A stretch of 15,380 bases of DNA from Anaerolineales bacterium. Its GTDB lineage: Bacteria > Chloroflexota > Anaerolineae > Anaerolineales > DRMV01. Shown one piece after another: positions 1 through 7,088 of this stretch; the stretch's first letter is position 1; every line of letters begins with the position of its first letter. The position numbers were made by a program, and so were the translations under genes. The notes below the pieces were generated by a model. It was not told the origin of the DNA, made no database searches, and saw only the letters and a program-made list of their open reading frames with translations. The stretch lies in the NCBI GenBank assembly GCA_015484985.1, contig WFUL01000252.1, forward strand, positions 1 to 15,380. The letters run 5' to 3'.

Positions 1-49
1 CATCGGGGCTGTTCTGGCCACCATCGCGCAGCGGAAAGCGCCCGGTCAT
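1..49 (-). CDS. 5' end of an unidentified gene, cut by the left window edge
   Basis: A minus-strand ATG at 49-47 overlaps the stop codon of the radical SAM gene in an ATGA arrangement, and the frame stays open to the window edge. The 16 visible codons read MTGRFPLRDGGQNSPD. The overlap suggests translational coupling and one operon with the radical SAM gene. There is only a weak ribosome binding site (GGTGA) directly ahead. Family knowledge makes a DNA-repair partner such as a uracil-DNA-glycosylase-like protein a reasonable guess, because radical SAM proteins of this kind are often paired with one. The visible residues neither support nor exclude it, so no function is assigned. Confidence 0.4.
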   Translation of the reverse strand, partial: MTGRFPLRDGGQNSPD

Positions 50-1236
50 TCACCATCCGCCCGGAAGGAAGAGGGGGTGTAAAGGGCCTGAGAGGCACTT
101 CCCTCCAAAGGCAGGGACGGTTGTACCGCCGGACGTTTCCCATCCAGGAGCACAAAGGGCGCCGCCCGACGCACATTCACCCCCAGGGCCTGCAGTTGGC
201 GCAGGTCTCGCAGGCGCCGCTCCCGTCGGGCCCTCAGGATGCGACGCATGGTTTGAGGACCGATGCCCGGAACCCGAAGTAATTCGCGAGGCCCTGCGGT
301 GTTGATTTCCACCGGCGCATAGGCCAGATGGCGTTGGGCCCAGGCGATTTTCGGGTCCACCTCACGGGGCAGGTCGCCATGCCCATCCAGGGGGAGTTCG
401 TCCCAGGAAAAGCCATAATCCCGAATCAGGAAGAAGGCCTGATATAGACGACGCACCCGCAAAGGCGACTCCGGTTGACGGTGCTCCAGGGGCGTGTCCG
501 GGACCGGACGGAAGGGGGAATAGTAGACGCGCTGCACCTCCATCTCCCGCACCAGTTGCTGGGTCACCTGAAGCAGGTCCCGGTCCGTTTCCCCGGCGGG
601 GCCCACCACGAACTGGGTGGTGATGGAAGCGGCAGACAATCCCTTTTGCAAGCGTTCTCGACGCGCCTCGGCCGCGTAGCGCAGGGTCTGTAAGAGTTCC
701 TTCCAGTACCACTTTTGAGGCGCAAGGCGGGAGAGGAAACGGGCACTGGGTGCTTCTAAATTAACGGAAACGCGATGGGCCAGGGCCACCGCCTGGGCTA
801 CCTGTTCGCGGTCCGCTCCGGGCATGAGTTTAAGGTGCGTGTAACCGGGGAAGCGCGAGTCTTGCAAGTAGCGCAGGGTGTCCAACAACCGATCCTGGGT
901 GGCCAGGCTCCCACCCGTGATGCCCGAACTCACGAACACTCCCTGAATGATGCCTCGACGATGCAGAGCCAGCGCGGCCTGCGCCAGTTCCTTGGGGCGC
1001 AACGCGGCCCGAGGGAAATCCCGCCCAGACCGAAAAGGGCAGTAGAAGCAGTTCCGTTCGCAGAAGGAAGACTGGAGGATTTTGAGCAAGGGGATGCGCT
1101 TCCCCCGGGCCGCGGCGTAGAACACGGGCCATCCTCCCAAAGAGCGCGGAGGGTCCGGTATTCCCATGGGCTCATCGGGTTCCAGGTCCATCTCTCGAGT
1201 GAGCAGCACGAATTTGGTCTCCAGCGAACAAGCCAT
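46..1236 (-). CDS. Radical SAM protein with C-terminal helix-hairpin-helix, putative DNA modification/repair
   Basis: A 396-residue cytoplasmic protein. A radical SAM CxxxCxxC motif (C59, C63, C66, in FCERNCFYCPF) should hold a 4Fe-4S cluster that cleaves S-adenosylmethionine. The core continues through VSSGITGG (103-110), GYTHLKLMPG (131-140) and VNLEAPS (158-164), the pattern I associate with the 'putative DNA modification/repair radical SAM protein' family. A helix-hairpin-helix segment (INTAGPRELLRVPGIGP, 311-327) suggests DNA contact. The tail carries QPSLPL (372-377), which resembles a beta-clamp-binding peptide. Upstream ATGs exist (1275 and 1425), but a TTGAAT-N16-TATAAT promoter overlaps 1275. 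The ATG at 1236 follows an AAAGGG site, so I chose it. Its stop overlaps the next minus-strand gene. The substrate is unknown. Confidence 0.85.
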   Translation of the reverse strand: MACSLETKFVLLTREMDLEPDEPMGIPDPPRSLGGWPVFYAAARGKRIPLLKILQSSFCERNCFYCPFRSGRDFPRAALRPKELAQAALALHRRGIIQGVFVSSGITGGSLATQDRLLDTLRYLQDSRFPGYTHLKLMPGADREQVAQAVALAHRVSVNLEAPSARFLSRLAPQKWYWKELLQTLRYAAEARRERLQKGLSAASITTQFVVGPAGETDRDLLQVTQQLVREMEVQRVYYSPFRPVPDTPLEHRQPESPLRVRRLYQAFFLIRDYGFSWDELPLDGHGDLPREVDPKIAWAQRHLAYAPVEINTAGPRELLRVPGIGPQTMRRILRARRERRLRDLRQLQALGVNVRRAAPFVLLDGKRPAVQPSLPLEGSASQALYTPSSFRADGE

Positions 1237-1273
1237 GGGAGATATCCCTTTGTCGAACACTTGTTTGAATCTC

Positions 1274-1301
1274 ATTATACCTCTAAATCCGGGGAATTCA
1301 A
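1274..1301 (-). promoter_or_regulatory. Promoter of the radical SAM gene
   Basis: Read on the minus strand, TTGAAT (1301-1296) is followed after 16 bases by a perfect TATAAT (1279-1274). Transcription would begin near 1267, about 30 bases before the ATG at 1236. An ATG embedded in the -10 box (1275-1273) therefore cannot be a start on this transcript. Confidence 0.6.
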
Positions 1302-1595
1302 ACAGGAGGGTTCTACTGGCGCATACCCTGCTGGGTACGAGGGCCTCAGGTGGAAAAATAAAGTGATGCAGCGGCGGCTTCGGCCCTGGATGCCGGAGAA
1401 GGCGATGGCCAAAACCTGATTTCATCCCGTTTTCCCCTTGACAGCAACAGAGTAGCCTGCTTGTTTTCTCTCTTCTCTCTTTTTCTCGCGGTTCTGGAGT
1501 CGCGGAGCCCTATGCGAAGGCATTTTTTCCGCCAGGACAAACAAGGGAGTCCGAAGCGTCGATGATTAGAATTTAAAAAACGCCTGTGCACCCCC
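1302..1595. other. Divergent intergenic region without a recognisable gene
   Basis: This stretch between the divergent radical SAM and phosphatase-superfamily genes holds no convincing coding frame, tRNA or riboswitch. A 90-codon minus frame (1346-1618) looks like composition noise, being Arg/Lys/Ser-rich with no domain and no ribosome binding site. A 24-base pure pyrimidine run lies at 1464-1487. Its core (TCTCTCTTCTCTCT) is a mirror repeat. The sequence AAACAGGAGGGTTCT at 1299-1313 resembles a ribosome binding site but no usable start codon follows. Confidence 0.5.
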
Positions 1596-1604
1596 TGGTA
1601 CAAT
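1596..1604 (+). promoter_or_regulatory. Extended -10 promoter upstream of the phosphatase-superfamily gene
   Basis: TGG-TACAAT (1596-1604) fits an extended -10 element (TGN plus a -10 hexamer, five of six matches to TATAAT). No good -35 sits 16-18 bases upstream. Transcription would begin near 1611, giving a leader of about 30 bases with the AAGGAGG site at 1629-1635. Confidence 0.45.
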
Positions 1605-1641
1605 TGACAGACCCCCAAGTCCTATCCCAAGGAGGCGTTCC

Positions 1642-2937
1642 ATGCCCGATTTGAGCCAATCCCTCCTGGAAGAAATCTGCACTGAACCTCGTTACCCGGA
1701 ATTCCCTTGGCGGGAGGATCAGGTCTCACCGGCCTACCACGGCTTGAGCATTCTCAACATTCCTACCACGGTGGCCCAGTGGTTGGGTGCTCCCCCTTTA
1801 GGCGTGGCTCCTGCACTGGATGCCCGCCTGCGGGAACCCTTGGGCACCGATATCCGCCAGGTCATCCTCATTCTTATCGATGGATGGGGATGGTACGTGT
1901 TTCAACAAGCTCGCGAGCGTGGCTGGTTGGAGCCGCTGGAACCCTTCATTGAAAAGGGCGTACTGGGTGTGCTCACGTCCATCGTGCCCAGCACCACCGC
2001 GGCGGCCATTCCCACCTTTTGGACGGGCCGCTCCGCCGCCGAACATGGCATTACGGGTTACGAAGTATGGCTCAAAGAGTTCGGCACCATTGCCAACATG
2101 ATTCTGCACAGCCCTTCGTTCTTCCAGGTGGGTCCAGGACTGCTGGAGAAGGCCGGCTTTAAACCCGAAGATTACCTGCCGTTTCCCACCATGGGCCCTC
2201 ACCTGAAAGCCGCCGGGGTAGAAACCTACGCCTTCCAGCACCATACCATCGCCAATTCCGGCCTTTCCCGGATGTTGTTTCGAGAGGTCAACGTAGCCAC
2301 TTTTTCGGGGATTGCGGACCTGTGGATGGAACTGGTGGCCACGATGCAGAAGACATCTGCCTCCCAGCGTCGCTATGTTTGGGTCTACTGGGGCCTGGTG
2401 GACCGCTTTGGCCACAAAAAGGGCCCCCTGAACGAACAGGTCTTTGCCGAAATCCGCACAATTCTATGGACCTGGAAGACGTTCTTCCTAGAAGCCTTTC
2501 CTACGGAACAACGGCGGGGAACCCTGGTGATTTTCGCGGCCGACCATGGGATGCAGGCCACACCACCCCGGGCGGATTTCGAAGTACGCCATCATCCCCA
2601 TCTTATGCGGACCCTGACCCTTCCCCCCACCGGAGAGAACCGTTTCATCTACCTGTATCCCAAACCCGGACGCACCAAAACTATGCAATCCTACTTCGAG
2701 GAGGCCTGGCCCGATACCTTCACCCTCATCCCCGCCCGTGAGGTGCTCCGCTGGCGGCTTTTGGGCCCGGGAGATCCCCACCCCGCGCTCCCGGACCGCA
2801 TCGGCCATTGGGTGGCCATCCCCCACGGCGATGCCTATCTTTGGTGGAGTCCGAAAGAAAACGAACTGCGTGGTCGTCACGGGGGCCTGAACCGCACCGA
2901 AATGCTGGTGCCTTTCTTGGCCTTCCGCCTGGACTGA
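1642..2937 (+). CDS. Alkaline-phosphatase-superfamily hydrolase (nucleotide pyrophosphatase / phosphodiesterase-like)
   Basis: A 431-residue metal-dependent phosphoesterase-type protein. Superfamily landmarks appear in order: ILIDGWG with probable metal ligand D80; PSTTAAAIPTFWTGRSAAEHG (116-136), where T118 or T119 is the likely nucleophile; DRFGH with D254 and H258; AADHGM with D301 and H302; and RHGG with H413. These are the expected six metal ligands plus a threonine nucleophile, so the enzyme looks active. No signal peptide or membrane helix is visible, so it probably acts in the cytoplasm. The start has an ideal AAGGAGG six bases upstream. It is transcribed alone, divergent from the radical SAM gene and convergent with rnc. 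The substrate (nucleotide, phosphonate, phosphosugar or phosphodiester) cannot be told from sequence. Confidence 0.85.
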   Translation: MPDLSQSLLEEICTEPRYPEFPWREDQVSPAYHGLSILNIPTTVAQWLGAPPLGVAPALDARLREPLGTDIRQVILILIDGWGWYVFQQARERGWLEPLEPFIEKGVLGVLTSIVPSTTAAAIPTFWTGRSAAEHGITGYEVWLKEFGTIANMILHSPSFFQVGPGLLEKAGFKPEDYLPFPTMGPHLKAAGVETYAFQHHTIANSGLSRMLFREVNVATFSGIADLWMELVATMQKTSASQRRYVWVYWGLVDRFGHKKGPLNEQVFAEIRTILWTWKTFFLEAFPTEQRRGTLVIFAADHGMQATPPRADFEVRHHPHLMRTLTLPPTGENRFIYLYPKPGRTKTMQSYFEEAWPDTFTLIPAREVLRWRLLGPGDPHPALPDRIGHWVAIPHGDAYLWWSPKENELRGRHGGLNRTEMLVPFLAFRLD

Positions 2938-2970
2938 CCAAGGTGGACCCATTGCTACCCTCATGACAGG

Positions 2971-3017
2971 AAAAACACCTTGATGGGGCGGCTTCGCCGC
3001 CCCATCAAGGTGTTTTT
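2971..3017. terminator. Bidirectional Rho-independent terminator
   Basis: A perfect 22-bp inverted repeat (arms 2971-2992 and 2996-3017) surrounds a three-base loop (TTC). The stem core is GC-rich (GGGGCGGC), and the outer ends are five A's on one side and five T's on the other. It therefore works as a hairpin plus U tract for both the plus-strand phosphatase-superfamily gene ending at 2937 and the minus-strand rnc gene ending at 3047. Confidence 0.92.
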
Positions 3018-3046
3018 CACTTCAGGTTGCAGATGAACACCAAGGC

Positions 3047-3784
3047 TTACGAAGGAGAGCGGCTTTTGTTGGTGGTGGGCTGAAGCAATCCCAGACGTTG
3101 TAACGCGTCCCGAGCCGCGGCTTTTTCGGCCTCCTTGCGACTATAGCCCTGACCGCGGCCATAGCGCTTGCCGTTTATCCACACTTCCACAGAAAAACAA
3201 GGACGGTGCGGAGCACCTGTTTGGTCCACCACCCGATACTTTGGGGTTCCAAAACCCTGATGCTGGCTCCACTCCTGCAGCATCCCCTTATAGTTCAACA
3301 CCGCGCCCCGTTTCAAGAGTTCTGGAAAGGTCTTCTCCACCAACGGGAGGACGAAGCGCCGCACCGCATCCAGCCCCTGGTCCAAATACACCGCTGCCAC
3401 CAGAGCTTCAAAGGTGTCGGCCAGAATGCGTTCATAGGCCCCCCGGCCCTTCTGGAGAGCCCCTCGACCCACCCGAATGTAAGGACCCAATTCCAGCATG
3501 CGAGCGAACTCAGCCAGTTGCCGACGGTGGACCAGGGCCGCGCGGTAATCCGTCAGCTCCCGGGGCTCGATGTCCGGCTGATGATGATAGAGCCATTCGC
3601 CCACCACCAGGTCCAAGACCGCGTCGCCCAGAAATTCCAATCGCTGGTTGTCAGGCACTTCGGGATCGATGCCATGATAGGATGGATGGGTCAGAGCTTC
3701 CTGCAGAAGGGCCGGATTTTGGAATTCCAGGCCCCAGCGCTGGGCAAATTCCCGTATGCGCGCCTCCCACTCCTGCCGCCTCAT
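3047..3784 (-). CDS. rnc: Ribonuclease III
   Basis: A 245-residue double-strand-specific RNase used in rRNA and mRNA processing. The endonuclease domain (about 1-155) carries the signature NQRLEFLGDAVLDL (46-59) with catalytic E50 and D54, and the second acidic pair in LADTFEAL (D123, E126). A double-stranded-RNA-binding domain follows (about 164-232, NYKGMLQEW through RKEAEKAAARDAL). Length and order are typical. Two ATGs lie six bases apart at 3790 and 3784. GGGGGAGGA abuts the first but stands about seven bases from the second, so 3784 is preferred. It diverges from ligA, which starts 170 bases away. Confidence 0.95.
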   Translation of the reverse strand: MRRQEWEARIREFAQRWGLEFQNPALLQEALTHPSYHGIDPEVPDNQRLEFLGDAVLDLVVGEWLYHHQPDIEPRELTDYRAALVHRRQLAEFARMLELGPYIRVGRGALQKGRGAYERILADTFEALVAAVYLDQGLDAVRRFVLPLVEKTFPELLKRGAVLNYKGMLQEWSQHQGFGTPKYRVVDQTGAPHRPCFSVEVWINGKRYGRGQGYSRKEAEKAAARDALQRLGLLQPTTNKSRSPS

Positions 3785-3819
3785 TCGCATTCCTCCCCCG
3801 CGGAAAATTTGGCAAAATG

Positions 3820-3829
3820 AGTATACTCG
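3820..3829. promoter_or_regulatory. Shared palindromic -10 between rnc and ligA
   Basis: GAGTATACTC is a perfect 10-base palindrome containing TATACT on both strands. It sits about 35 bases ahead of rnc (minus) and about 125 bases ahead of ligA (plus). No convincing -35 is visible in either direction, so the promoter assignment rests on the -10, its position and an analogous site at 14896-14903. Confidence 0.4.
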
Positions 3830-3953
3830 AAAGCATCCAGATAAGCGAAGGGGAAGACAAAAGTGGGTGACCGCTCAACGTGGAAAAAGGATTCCTCGCC
3901 TCCGGTGGTATGACCGATGGGGGAAAAGCACCCGGAGACAGGAGGGTGAAACC

Positions 3954-6098
3954 ATGGTTTACAAAGTGACGCGAGAAGAACTATTGCGCATGGATGAGGC
4001 CAGCCTGCGAAAGCGCTACGAAGAACTCAAGCGGGAAGTCCACTACCACAACTACCGGTATTACGTCCTCAATGACCCAGTCATCAGTGACTATGAGTAT
4101 GACCTGCTCATGCAGGAGCTTCGGCTCATCGAAGAACTGCATCCCGAATGGATTACGCCGGATTCGCCCACCCAACGGGTGGGTGCACCGCCCGCGGAGG
4201 GCTTCCGTAAGGTTCGCCACCCCGCGCCCGTGCTTAGCCTGGCCAACGCGTTCTCCGAAGAAGACTTGCGAGCCTGGCATCAACGTCTGGTGCGCCTGGA
4301 CCCCCGGGTGGCCCAGGCGGACTTCGTGGTAGAACCCAAATTCGACGGGCTCTCGGTGGTCCTCCATTACCGCAACGGAGTCTTTGAACTGGGTGCCACC
4401 CGGGGCGACGGTGAAGTCGGCGAAGATGTCACGGCCAACTTGCGCACGGTCAAACAGGTACCCTTACGCATTCCAACGGACCCAAACGGCCCTCCTCCCC
4501 CGCCCTACCTGGTGGTACGGGGAGAGGTATACATCACCAAGGACGACTTCCGACGCCTCAACGAAGAACTCGCGGCCCGGGGAGAACGGACGTATCTCAA
4601 CCCCCGCAATACCGCGGCCGGCTCCTTGCGGCAACTGGACCCGCGCATCACGGCCCAGCGACCCCTACGCCTGGTCACCTACCAAATCCTCACCGGGGAG
4701 GGCGACCTGCCCTCCACCGAGTGGGAAACCTTGCAGTACCTCAAGGCCCTGGGCTTCCCCGTGGCCGACGCGGATTTGTGCCCCGACCTGGAGGCCGTGC
4801 GGGAGGCCTACCAGCGCTGGCTGGAACGGCGGGAGGCCCTGCCCTATGAAATGGATGGCGTGGTGGTGAAAATCAACGACCTGAACCTGCAACGGGCCCT
4901 GGGCGTGGTGGGCAAGGACCCGCGCGGGATGATTGCCTACAAGTTCCCCGCCCGGGAGGTCACCACGAAACTCCTGGACATCCGGGTCAACGTCGGACGG
5001 ACCGGCCGCATCACCCCCTATGCGGTTCTGGAACCGGTGGAAGTGGGGGGCGTTATCGTCCGCAAGGCTACCCTGCACAATTTCGATTACATCCGGGAGA
5101 AGGACATCCGCGTTGGCGACCGGGTGTACCTTAAGCGGGCGGGTGACGTCATCCCCTATATCATCGGCCCAGTGGTCAGCGCGCGCACGGGCGAGGAGCG
5201 ACCTTACGAACCCCCCACCCACTGCCCGGCCTGCGGAGAGCCTCTGTATCATGACCCCCAAGAGGTGGATTGGTACTGTGTGAATGCGGCGTGTCCCGCG
5301 CAACTGGTCCGTCGGATTGCGTATTTCGCCTCCCGAACCGCCATGGACATCCCCGGACTGGGGGAGAAAATCGCCCAACAGCTGGTGGAAGCGGGCCTGG
5401 TGGGCGATGTGGCCGACCTGTACTACCTGAAGAAAGCCGACCTGTTGCAACTGGAGGGCTTCGCGGAAAAGAAGGCGGAAAACTTGCTCCAGGGCATCGC
5501 GGTATCCAAGCAACGGCCCCTGCGACGTCTCATCACCGGGCTGGGCATCAAGGGTGTGGGGCCCACCATTGCGGCGCTCTTAGAAGAACATTACTCCGAC
5601 CTGGACGCGCTGAGCCGGGCCACCCTTGAAGAACTGGAAGCCCTGGAAGGCATCGGTCCCGTCATCGCGCGCTCCATCGTGGATTGGTTCCGGCGCGAAC
5701 GCCATCGCCGCATTCTGGCCAAGTTGAAGCAGGCCGGGGTCTGGCCCATAGCCCGACGGGAGACGCCTCAGACCCAGCCGCTGGCCGGCCTCACCTTCGT
5801 CATTACGGGCGCGCTGAAGACCATGACCCGGGAGGAGGCCAAAGCCTTCATCGAGGCCCACGGCGGCCGTGTGGCCAGCAGCGTGAGCCGCAAAACCGAC
5901 TACCTGGTGGTGGGGGAGAACCCCGGGTCTAAATTGCAAAAGGCCCAACAACTGGGAGTGCCCACCATTGACGAAGTCACCCTCTACCGCATGGCAGGCG
6001 AAACTCCGCCGCCGGAACTGGCGTCTGGGGGAACGGTTCCCAAAACGCCTCCCGCAAGGGACCAGGCGCCGCAACCCACCCTTCCCTTAGACGGCTAA
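3954..6098 (+). CDS. ligA: NAD-dependent DNA ligase
   Basis: A 714-residue enzyme that seals nicks in replication and repair, using NAD+. Domains in order: Ia (YHNYRYYVLNDPVISDYEYD, 31-50); adenylation domain with KFDG (catalytic K129), RGEVYI (189-194) and DGVVVK (301-306); OB fold (NVGRTGRITPYA, 346-357); zinc finger C424, C427, C442, C447; helix-hairpin-helix repeats (about 465-575); and BRCT (about 609-680). The final 30 residues are a Pro-rich tail ending in QPTLPLDG. QPTLPL (707-712) resembles a beta-clamp-binding hexapeptide and matches the radical SAM tail. The frame is open further upstream, but only the ATG at 3954 has a strong site (GGAGGG, seven bases away) and begins at the usual N terminus. 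It probably shares an operon with the permease and prmA. Confidence 0.97.
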   Translation: MVYKVTREELLRMDEASLRKRYEELKREVHYHNYRYYVLNDPVISDYEYDLLMQELRLIEELHPEWITPDSPTQRVGAPPAEGFRKVRHPAPVLSLANAFSEEDLRAWHQRLVRLDPRVAQADFVVEPKFDGLSVVLHYRNGVFELGATRGDGEVGEDVTANLRTVKQVPLRIPTDPNGPPPPPYLVVRGEVYITKDDFRRLNEELAARGERTYLNPRNTAAGSLRQLDPRITAQRPLRLVTYQILTGEGDLPSTEWETLQYLKALGFPVADADLCPDLEAVREAYQRWLERREALPYEMDGVVVKINDLNLQRALGVVGKDPRGMIAYKFPAREVTTKLLDIRVNVGRTGRITPYAVLEPVEVGGVIVRKATLHNFDYIREKDIRVGDRVYLKRAGDVIPYIIGPVVSARTGEERPYEPPTHCPACGEPLYHDPQEVDWYCVNAACPAQLVRRIAYFASRTAMDIPGLGEKIAQQLVEAGLVGDVADLYYLKKADLLQLEGFAEKKAENLLQGIAVSKQRPLRRLITGLGIKGVGPTIAALLEEHYSDLDALSRATLEELEALEGIGPVIARSIVDWFRRERHRRILAKLKQAGVWPIARRETPQTQPLAGLTFVITGALKTMTREEAKAFIEAHGGRVASSVSRKTDYLVVGENPGSKLQKAQQLGVPTIDEVTLYRMAGETPPPELASGGTVPKTPPARDQAPQPTLPLDG

Positions 6099-6110
6099 CA
6101 GGAGGGTTCT

Positions 6111-7088
6111 GTGGCCCGCAAGACAGCGTTTTCCCGCAAGGCGGTGTCCCTTCGGGCCGCCCTGTGGCCCCGGTCCCTTGTGGAATGGTGGGCCCATCCC
6201 ATCCTCCGGGCCGATGCCTTCCTCCTGTTGGCCTCGGCCCTGTGGGGCTTCGGGTTCGTGGCTCAGCGCCTGGGCATGCGCACCCTGGGGCCCTTTACCT
6301 ACAACGCCGCCCGGTTCCTGCTGGGAACCCTGGCCCTGCTTGTGGCGGTGCGATGGACTTTCGGGCCCCAGGCCTGGTCGGCCTTGTGGCGTCATCGAAG
6401 CGGATGGTTTTGGGGGCTGTGGGCCGGGTTGTGGCTCTTCGCCGCGGCCTCCGCCCAGCAAATCGGTCTGGTCACCACGGGTGCGGGCAAGGCTGGTCTC
6501 ATCACCAGCCTGTATACCCTGTGGGTCTACCTGCTGGACCGTCTCCAGGGTCGGGCGCGGGGATGGCGCCCCCTATTGGCCGTTGGCCTGGCTCTGGGAG
6601 GCCTCTTTATCCTCAACCGCACCGACGACCCTTTATGGCAATGGAAGACCGGGGATGCCTGGGTGCTCCTGGGTTCATGGCTCTGGGCCGTTCACGTGCA
6701 CTGGATCGACCAGGCCATGAAACGGGTACATCCCGCGCCCTTTGTCGTGGCCCAATTCGGCCTGACGGGCTTGCTCAGCATCGGTGTCGCGTGGGTCTGG
6801 GAAAACCCGACTTTGGGGGGCGTGGCCCAGACATGGGGACCCGTTCTGTATGGCGGTTTGGTTTCCGTAGCCGTGGCCTTTACCTTGCAGGTCCTGGGCC
6901 AACGTCATGCGCCGCCCACCCACGCGGCCATACTGCTCAGCCTGGAAGCAGCATTCAGCCTGTTGGGAGGGTTGCTTTTCTTGGGTGAAGGCCTCACGCT
7001 AACCGCCCTGGTGGGTAGCGGACTGATGTTGGGCGCCGTGTTCCTGAGCGTGCCCCGGGGAAATGAGCAACGCGAGGGTGAACCATGA
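6111..7088 (+). CDS. DMT-superfamily (EamA) membrane permease
   Basis: A 325-residue inner-membrane protein with about ten hydrophobic segments in two five-helix repeats, the EamA/drug-metabolite-transporter layout. Family-like features are ADAFLLLASALWGFGFVAQR (34-53) opening the first repeat, FTYNAARFLLGT, and LSLEAAFSLLGGLLFLGE (278-295) in the second repeat. About 30 residues, basic at the N terminus, precede the first helix. The start is GTG, 12 bases after the ligA stop and 4 bases after AGGAGGG (6100-6106). The gene ends in ATGA overlapping prmA. The substrate is unknown; DMT proteins export amino acids, metabolites or drugs. No link to ligation or L11 methylation is obvious. Confidence 0.88.
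   Translation: MARKTAFSRKAVSLRAALWPRSLVEWWAHPILRADAFLLLASALWGFGFVAQRLGMRTLGPFTYNAARFLLGTLALLVAVRWTFGPQAWSALWRHRSGWFWGLWAGLWLFAAASAQQIGLVTTGAGKAGLITSLYTLWVYLLDRLQGRARGWRPLLAVGLALGGLFILNRTDDPLWQWKTGDAWVLLGSWLWAVHVHWIDQAMKRVHPAPFVVAQFGLTGLLSIGVAWVWENPTLGGVAQTWGPVLYGGLVSVAVAFTLQVLGQRHAPPTHAAILLSLEAAFSLLGGLLFLGEGLTLTALVGSGLMLGAVFLSVPRGNEQREGEP

Noticed and set aside
1237..1425. N-terminal extension of the radical SAM protein to the ATG at 1425
   Set aside because: The stretch reads as non-family sequence (Pro/His/Phe-rich), and a promoter with TATAAT lies inside it at 1274-1301.
1604..1609. TTGACA as a -35 box for the phosphatase-superfamily gene
   Set aside because: A -10 at the right spacing would fall on the ribosome binding site (about 1627) and reads CCAAGG; the extended -10 just upstream is better.
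1346..1618. 90-codon minus-strand frame in the intergenic region
   Set aside because: No ribosome binding site, Arg/Ser-rich low-information sequence, and it crosses the promoter of the plus-strand gene.
4665..5513. Open frame of 282 codons on the minus strand
   Set aside because: It is antisense to the ligA core and has no recognisable motif.
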